Source: Bin87 sp034423575 (lineage in GTDB: Bacteria; Chloroflexota; Dehalococcoidia; Lucifugimonadales; UBA3495). Taken from it: a stretch of DNA of 64,000 nucleotides. This document shows, piece after piece, positions 59,415-64,000 of the stretch. Every line of letters starts with the position of its first letter. Positions within the stretch are counted from its first letter, which is position 1. The DNA lies in the NCBI GenBank assembly GCA_034423575.1, contig DAOUIF010000082.1, positions 18,236-82,235 on the forward strand, written 5' to 3'. A program made the translations under genes and the position numbers. Under the pieces are notes generated by a model that worked only from the letters and a program-made list of their open reading frames with translations, was not told the origin of the DNA and searched no databases.

Positions 59415-60173
59415 TTACGTGGGCATGCGGCCCACGAAAAGGTTGCCGCCGAACCCGCCCTCGTATGCGTTGGTCTGCACGTACTCCGCCTGCAATCCGG
59501 CCTCGCTCAGTGCTTCCATCCACAACGATTTGGGGAACAGCCCGCTGGTGTGACGGTCCACCTCCACCCGGATGTCGCCATTGCGGTTGATGATGAACAC
59601 GAACACCGACTCCAGCGTGGCCGCGTCTGGTGATGGTTGGGATACATACTCGATGAACGTTACGTTGCTGTCTTCGGTCTCGCGGGTCCAGTCCACCACC
59701 CGTGAGCCCTCAAAGGTATCTCGCAGGCAGTCGGGAGCCAACAATACCAGGCCGCCGGGATCGAGGTGAGCCTGAGCGGTCTGGATGGCCGCCCGCAAGT
59801 CATTTTCGGTCACCATGTAATTCACGGCGTCGTGGATGGTTACGACGTCGAAGGTACGGCCCAAGCGAATGGTTCGCATGTCGCCCAGATGGTGGACTGT
59901 CAACGGGTTCAGCCCCCTGGAGATTTCCAACATCTCTGGAGAGATGTCAACGGCCTCGGTGGCGAAATGACGGGTAAAGTGAGAAAGGAGATGGCCTCCG
60001 CCGCAGCCCAAATCCAACAGTTTGGGTCGTGGATCCCAGGCGGGCTGGTTGCCGGTCCAACCGAACTGCGACCAGATCAAGTCGCGCCACTCCGCCGCTT
60101 CGACGGTGTACTCCTCCGGAGGACTGATGATCGGCCAAAGGTGGGCCAGGTCGTGGTAGAGGCGCAGGGTCAC
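59415..60173 (-). CDS. Class I SAM-dependent methyltransferase
   Basis: 252 residues. LYHDLAHLWPIISPPEEYTV with EAAEWRDLI is the family's N-terminus; the SAM loop is LLDLGCGGGHLLSHFTRHF, followed by AVDISPEMLEISRGL and FDVVTIHDAVNYMVTENDL. The substrate is not determinable. It is 7 bases after a 79-residue hypothetical gene on the same strand, and the two share a promoter. Confidence 0.82.
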   Translation of the reverse strand: MTLRLYHDLAHLWPIISPPEEYTVEAAEWRDLIWSQFGWTGNQPAWDPRPKLLDLGCGGGHLLSHFTRHFATEAVDISPEMLEISRGLNPLTVHHLGDMRTIRLGRTFDVVTIHDAVNYMVTENDLRAAIQTAQAHLDPGGLVLLAPDCLRDTFEGSRVVDWTRETEDSNVTFIEYVSQPSPDAATLESVFVFIINRNGDIRVEVDRHTSGLFPKSLWMEALSEAGLQAEYVQTNAYEGGFGGNLFVGRMPT

Positions 60174-60180
60174 GGCGAGT

Positions 60181-60420
60181 TCAGGCAGCTTTGGCGGTTA
60201 TGCCGAACGTGTCGACATAAAGGAATTCGCGGATTCGGCCTAGCGTTGAACCCGACGCCGGAGGATTGTTGTAGAGCCATCGTTCCAGGTTGCTGACGAT
60301 CACGCCGGGTTCCAGCTCGATGGCGGGCCGGCCCAGTCGTTCCCAACGGCCGATCATCCGTGGAGCGTCGGCGGGAACCTCGAGGTGGTTGTTGACCGGT
60401 GATGATGAGAAAGTACGCAT
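60181..60420 (-). CDS. Small hypothetical protein
   Basis: 79 residues from ATG 60420, preceded by GGGGGCG; the frame is open to 60495 but reads through the promoter. The protein contains RMIGRWERLGRPAIELEPGV and ASGSTLGRIREFLY. It has no recognised domain. It lies 7 bases upstream of the methyltransferase and is probably translated with it. Confidence 0.55.
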   Translation of the reverse strand: MRTFSSSPVNNHLEVPADAPRMIGRWERLGRPAIELEPGVIVSNLERWLYNNPPASGSTLGRIREFLYVDTFGITAKAA

Positions 60421-60449
60421 TGTTCGCCCCCATGTTCTGATTGCGAACA

Positions 60450-60478
60450 AGTGTACGATATCCTGCCAAGTGGCGCAA
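60450..60478 (-). promoter_or_regulatory. Promoter of the small gene and methyltransferase
   Basis: Minus strand: -35 TTGCGC (60473-60478), 17-base spacer, -10 TACACT (60450-60455), about 30 bases before ATG 60420. Confidence 0.5.
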
Positions 60479-60507
60479 GTGCGCAGGGCAAACACGGCTG
60501 AGCCAGA

Positions 60508-61245
60508 TTACTCCGCGGACAATTGCTCCAGCCAGGATTCGATCAGCCCGATGCCTCGTGCTCCGGCGCTGACGTGGCCGATGCGGCCCTGTTTGTCGAT
60601 GAACACATAGCTGGGTACTCCCTGGATGCCATAAGCGCTGGCCAGTTGCGCCTGCCCGTCATACACGTTGGGGAAATTGAGCTGATGGCGTTCGATGAAC
60701 TCGACGGTTGCGGCCTCGGTGGTGTTGAATTGGGAGACGCCAATGACGTCGATACCGGCGTCATCCAGCTTTTCCCGGTACAGGGAAGCGACGACGGGCA
60801 ACTCCCGTCCGCAGTGCGGTCACCAGGGCGCCCAGAACGCCAGTAGCGTTGGTGAACCGAAACTGTCGGGCAACGAAAACTCCGATCCGTCGAGCATGTT
60901 CGCGTTGAAAGGAATTGCGGGCTCCCGGTTTTCGGCCGTGGCCATCGTTGGCGTGGGCCACGGCGTGTAGGTGGGCTGAGACCGGGTAGTGTATGTGGGC
61001 GCCGGCGTGTCGGTGGGCTGGACGGGAGTGGGCGCAGGTGTTGGCGGGACGGTAGGCTCCGCGGTAGGCAATAGCACTTCGACGGTGGCGCCGTAGTTGC
61101 TCGCCGGAGTTTCAGCGGGGGTCTGGTCGCATCCGATGGCCACTGCGGACATGGCCAGCGCGACGACAACGAGCAACAGACGGAGCGGCGGACTGTTGTG
61201 CGCTCGACGCATGGAGGCGTCTGCGATGGTTGGCCGGCGGTTCAT
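60508..61245 (-). CDS. TlpA-like thioredoxin lipoprotein with in-frame TGA at the active site (candidate selenoprotein)
   Basis: The frame from ATG 61245 (or 61212) encodes a signal ending in AMSAVAIGC (lipobox), a long Thr/Pro-rich linker, and a TlpA/redoxin domain. It reaches LLAFWAPW, then a TGA at 60820-60822, and continues in the same frame as PHCGRELPVVASLYREKL to the true stop at 60508. The second half has the cis-Pro segment GVPSYVFID and a full thioredoxin fold. So TGA replaces the first Cys of CxxC (U142-x-x-C145 counted from ATG 61245), total about 245 aa. A thiol-disulfide or peroxide reductase anchored on the outer face of the membrane is the likely role. Selenocysteine fits better than a nonsense mutation. 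Confidence 0.82.
60788..60812 (-). promoter_or_regulatory. Candidate bacterial SECIS hairpin
   Basis: Directly after the TGA, the mRNA can fold as GCG-GACGGG-(AGUUG)-CCCGUC-GU-CGC. This gives a 6-bp upper stem, a 5-base loop with G as its second base, a 2-base bulge and a 3-bp lower stem. The loop begins 16 bases after the UGA. Published bacterial SECIS rules ask for an upper stem, a G in the first two loop positions and a UGA-to-loop distance of about 16-37, so this fits at the lower edge. Confidence 0.6.
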
Positions 61246-61392
61246 GTCCCATCTACCGTAGCACACTTTGTCACCCTGCGGGCCGGGCGTTGTCGGAGTC
61301 AAGGTGCGCACCGGTCTCTCAACGCCGGAGTGATGCACTCGGTTGACCGCCGGATCGCAGGCGGCGCTTCGAGCCGCCGCATGACGGTGCGA

Positions 61393-61398
61393 TATACT
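61393..61398 (+). promoter_or_regulatory. Possible -10 box for the acyl-CoA mutase
   Basis: TATACT about 100 bases before the GTG start; only a poor -35 (TTCGAG, 18 bases upstream). Confidence 0.3.
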
Positions 61399-61495
61399 AC
61401 CGGTCGAACCTTGTGAAACTCCGCTTCGATAGGATTTCGCGCCCTCGCTACCGGGGACGGTATCCGGAGCGGCTCAGCCCAAGCAGGAGCGCCCA

Positions 61496-63172
61496 GTGGT
61501 TATATCAAACGATGACGATGCCATCCGGCAACGGACGGAAGCCTGGCGACCGCGCGCCAATGCCGCCCCGAACCGGAAGGCCGCGTACAAAACTCTCAGC
61601 CAACTGCCAGTCGAGCCGGTATACGGTCCGACGGACCTGGCCGAGACCGAATACCTGGCTGATATCGGCCTCCCGGGTGAGTATCCGTATCTACGGGGAG
61701 TGCATCCCGCGGGGTACCGCTCCCGGCTGTGGACGATGCGGATGTTTGCCGGTTTCGGGCAACCTGCTGAAACCAACGAGCGTTTTCGATTCCTGCTGGA
61801 CCAGGGCGAGACGGGCCTGAGTGTCGCTTTCGATATGCCGACGCTGTACGGCTACGACCACGACGACGAGCGGGCGCGAGGGGAATTCGGCAAGTGCGGT
61901 GTGGCCGTGTCCTGCCTGGAAGATATGCAAACGGTCTTCGACGGCATTCCGCTGGACCAGGTCACGACATCGATGACCATCAACAGCCCGGCGGCGATCA
62001 TCTGGGCCATGTACATCGCGGCCGCCGAGCGGCAGGGAGCGTCAATCGAATCACTGGGCGGCACGATCCAGAACGACATCCTGAAAGAGTACATCGCTCA
62101 AAACGAGTACATTTTCCCGCCGCACCCTTCGATGCGACTGGTGGTCGATACCGTGGAGTTCGCCACCGACCGAATGCCGCGCTTCAATCCGGTCAGCATC
62201 AGCGGGTATCATATCCGCGAAGCGGGCAGCAACGCGGTGCAGGAGCTCGCGTTCACGCTGGCCGACGGGTTTGAGTACGTGAGGCACTGTGTGGAAAGGG
62301 GCATGGGCGTGGACGACTTCGCGCCGCGCCTGAGCTTTTTCTTTAACGTGCATAACGATTTTTTCGAGGAGATCGCCAAGTTCCGGTCCGCGCGGCGGAT
62401 CTGGGCTCGCGAAATGAAGGAGACCTTCGGTGCGGAAACGGAACGCTCCGGCTGGATGCGCTTCCACGCGCAGACCTCGGGGGCGTCGCTGACCGCGCAG
62501 CAGCCCGAGAACAATGTGGTGCGCGTCTCGCTACAGGCTCTGGCCGCCGTGCTGGGCGGATGCCAGTCGCTGCATACCAACAGCAAGGACGAGGCCTGGG
62601 CGTTACCGTCGGCCGACGCCGCCCTGCAGGCCCTGCGTACCCAGCAGATCATCGCTCACGAAACGGGCGTGACCGACACCGTGGACCCCCTGGGCGGCAG
62701 CTATTTCGTCGAGGCCCTGACCAACCAGGTGGAGGCCCGCGCCTACGAATATTTCGAGCAGATCGACCGTCAGGGCGGCGTCATCCCGGCGCTTGAATCG
62801 GGCTACTTCCAGCGCGAGATTGCCGACGCTGCCTACATCTACCAGCAGGAAGAGGATCGCCTGGAACGGATTACGGTGGGCGTCAACGACTACGTGGATC
62901 CCGACGAAAGCTTGTCCATTCCCATCCTGCGCGTTGACGAAGCCGGCGAGCAGCGGCACATCGCCCATCTGGACGAGGTCAAACGCCGGCGCGACGATCG
63001 CGAGGTCGCCTCGCGCCTGCGTGACTTGGAGTCGGCGGCCCGTCGGTCCGGCAGCGACGCGAACCTGATGTACCCGCTGATCGAGGCCGTCAAGGCGGAG
63101 GCCACGCTGGGCGAGATGATGGGCGTATTCCGCGAGGTATTCGGAGAATACCAGCCGACTTGGGGATTTTAG
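61496..63172 (+). CDS. Adenosylcobalamin-dependent acyl-CoA mutase catalytic subunit (isobutyryl-CoA mutase-like)
   Basis: 558 residues, GTG start with AGGAG 7 bases upstream. The barrel domain shows GLSVAFDMPTLYGYD, TTSMTINSPAAI, GTIQNDILKEYIAQNEYIFP, SISGYHIREAGSNAVQELAF and RFHAQTSGASLTAQQPENNV. Two substrate-pocket residues differ from methylmalonyl-CoA mutase. The Tyr of RQYAGF is Phe84 (RMFAGF), and the Arg after KEYIA is Gln202. This Phe/Gln pair is that of isobutyryl-CoA mutase, which interconverts isobutyryl- and n-butyryl-CoA. No B12-binding domain is attached, so a separate small subunit is needed and is not in the window. Confidence 0.9.
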   Translation: MVISNDDDAIRQRTEAWRPRANAAPNRKAAYKTLSQLPVEPVYGPTDLAETEYLADIGLPGEYPYLRGVHPAGYRSRLWTMRMFAGFGQPAETNERFRFLLDQGETGLSVAFDMPTLYGYDHDDERARGEFGKCGVAVSCLEDMQTVFDGIPLDQVTTSMTINSPAAIIWAMYIAAAERQGASIESLGGTIQNDILKEYIAQNEYIFPPHPSMRLVVDTVEFATDRMPRFNPVSISGYHIREAGSNAVQELAFTLADGFEYVRHCVERGMGVDDFAPRLSFFFNVHNDFFEEIAKFRSARRIWAREMKETFGAETERSGWMRFHAQTSGASLTAQQPENNVVRVSLQALAAVLGGCQSLHTNSKDEAWALPSADAALQALRTQQIIAHETGVTDTVDPLGGSYFVEALTNQVEARAYEYFEQIDRQGGVIPALESGYFQREIADAAYIYQQEEDRLERITVGVNDYVDPDESLSIPILRVDEAGEQRHIAHLDEVKRRRDDREVASRLRDLESAARRSGSDANLMYPLIEAVKAEATLGEMMGVFREVFGEYQPTWGF

Positions 63173-63221
63173 CCGAATCGGGCGCAAGGGAAAGTCGCAC
63201 ATCGCCACGAACGGGGGTGCC

Positions 63222-63803
63222 ATGGTAACGGCGAAGCCACAAGGCAAATACACCTACGAAGACTACGCTGCAAAGCCAAATGACGAGCGGTGGGAGTTGA
63301 TCGACGGAGTGCTGTGCAAAATGGCTCCATCCCCGAATACCAAACACCAAAGGGCGCTGAGACGCTGGGTTGCCGCGTTTGAATTGCACTTCTCCCGGAT
63401 CGGTGAACTGGGTGAATTATTTTTCGCGCCAACTGACCTGATCCTCGCGGATGGAACCACCGTCCAGCCGGATATGTTCTTTGTAGCAGGCGGCCGGGGG
63501 CATATCATCACCCTGCGCGGCTGCGAAGGGCCACCGGACCTGGTTGTGGAAGTACTTTCCCCGTCCAACCCGGCGCGAGACCTGGAGACGAAGCGAGAGT
63601 TATACGCTCGGCATGACATCCCCGAATATTTCATACTGAACACCGAGACTGAAACGGTGGTAGCACTGTCCGAACCGATTACAGAAGGCGAGGCTGGCAC
63701 GCACACAGCAGAAAAGCTGTACCGATCCGGCGATACCCTGACCATCGTCGCGATTTCCGAGCTGGACATAGCGGTGGCGGATATTTTCGCTGCGCCGTGG
63801 TAA
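63222..63803 (+). CDS. Uma2-family PD-(D/E)xK nuclease-fold protein
   Basis: 193 residues with the canonical Uma2 layout: YTYEDYAAKPNDERWELIDG, VQPDMFFV, PDLVVEVLSPSNPARDLETK and LYARHDIPEYFILN. The Asp, Glu and Lys of the PD-(D/E)xK core are in place (QPD, EVLS, ETK). A GGGGGTG precedes the ATG. It is more typical than the paralogue at 20218. The function of the family is unestablished; a stand-alone nuclease or a relic of a mobile element are both possible. Confidence 0.88.
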   Translation: MVTAKPQGKYTYEDYAAKPNDERWELIDGVLCKMAPSPNTKHQRALRRWVAAFELHFSRIGELGELFFAPTDLILADGTTVQPDMFFVAGGRGHIITLRGCEGPPDLVVEVLSPSNPARDLETKRELYARHDIPEYFILNTETETVVALSEPITEGEAGTHTAEKLYRSGDTLTIVAISELDIAVADIFAAPW

Positions 63804-63855
63804 TCCGGGGTTCGGCGGGTGTCATTCGGCCGGAGTATTCCTGACTGAGGTAACC

Positions 63856-64000
63856 CTAAACCGAAGCCAAGGTGAAATCTACATTTGCAGTGCAGAGCGG
63901 GTTGGCTTGGGTGTCGGCGATTAATTCGCCGGCCTTGGCTTGGAGCACGGTTCGGCAGCGATGTTTGACTTCTTCCCGTCGCTGGGTCAGATCGGTGAAA
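63856..64000 (-). CDS. Unknown protein, C-terminal part (5' end outside window)
   Basis: The minus-strand frame is open from the window end to a TAG at 63856-63858, giving 47 visible residues. These contain TDLTQRREEVKHRCRTVLQA and end in DFTLASV. The charged, helical first half and composition look like real coding sequence, but the family cannot be recognised from this fragment. It converges on the Uma2 gene. Confidence 0.4.
   Translation of the reverse strand, partial: FTDLTQRREEVKHRCRTVLQAKAGELIADTQANPLCTANVDFTLASV

Noticed and set aside
60820..60822. TGA as an ordinary nonsense mutation or sequencing error in the TlpA-like gene
   Set aside because: It falls exactly on the first catalytic Cys, the frame stays open and homologous on both sides, and a SECIS-like hairpin follows. 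An error cannot be excluded without reads, but is the less likely reading.
1..64000. tRNA genes, rRNA genes and insertion sequences
   Set aside because: No cloverleaf-like intergenic sequence, rRNA stretch, transposase or terminal inverted repeats were noticed; short intergenic gaps leave little room for them. A covariance-model scan would be decisive.

Overview
The window is high-GC bacterial chromosome with 62 protein-coding features, two of them cut by the window edges. I saw no rRNA, tRNA, CRISPR array or insertion sequence. Gene content suggests Chloroflexota, probably a Dehalococcoidia/SAR202-like lineage: AdoCbl-dependent ribonucleotide reductase and acyl-CoA mutase, luciferase-like flavin monooxygenase, NHL and PQQ-type propellers, an AOR-family oxidoreductase, VOC proteins and many small-molecule hydrolases. 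This placement is inference from content; no rRNA is present to test it.

Layout. 1-5.9 kb: end of an unknown gene, class II ribonucleotide reductase, then PdxA-family dehydrogenase, proC, yggT and a P-loop kinase. 5.9-9.7 kb: a small defence-type block on the minus strand (mcrC, a frameshifted mcrB, a HicB-like antitoxin and a PaREP1/HEPN-like protein). 10-16 kb: leucyl aminopeptidase, NHL propeller, four small minus-strand genes (three VOC-fold) and a MATE exporter. 16-20.9 kb: yebC-ruvC-ruvA, uvrB and a Uma2-type protein. 21-28.7 kb: split D-glutamate cyclase pair, atypical response regulator, recG and a FakB/FakA pair. 28.8-33.3 kb: nadC, CMD-like protein, bicupin, divergent enolase, rsmG. 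33.3-36.1 kb: translationally coupled mobA-moaD-AOR cluster. 36-41 kb: hydrolase, histidine decarboxylase-like enzyme with a double-ACT protein, HpaB-like monooxygenase and MOSC protein. 41-47.8 kb: aminotransferase, tandem-fused esterase, luciferase-like monooxygenase, epimerase and methyltransferase. 47.9-53.4 kb: peptide-type ABC importer without ATPases, with a PQQ-type propeller. 53.5-64 kb: Nudix hydrolase, molybdenum hydroxylase large subunit, small conserved genes, MaoC-type protein, methyltransferase, a TlpA-like lipoprotein, a B12-dependent acyl-CoA mutase, a second Uma2 protein and a partial gene.

The most notable observation is at 60.5-61.2 kb. The TlpA-like thioredoxin gene has an in-frame TGA exactly where the first active-site cysteine belongs (WAPW-TGA-PHC), and a hairpin with SECIS-like geometry follows it, so it is a strong selenoprotein candidate. 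Others are a one-base frameshift in mcrB, an enolase with two catalytic positions replaced (E168D, H373A in yeast numbering), an acyl-CoA mutase with the Phe/Gln signature of isobutyryl-CoA mutase, and a bacterial two-gene counterpart of mammalian DGLUCY.

Promoters can be read at several genes. Many use an extended -10 (TGC-TATAAT/TATACT). The ABC importer promoter (TTGACA-18-TAGAAT) has a perfect inverted repeat over its -35 box. Several gene ends carry perfect GC-rich hairpins.
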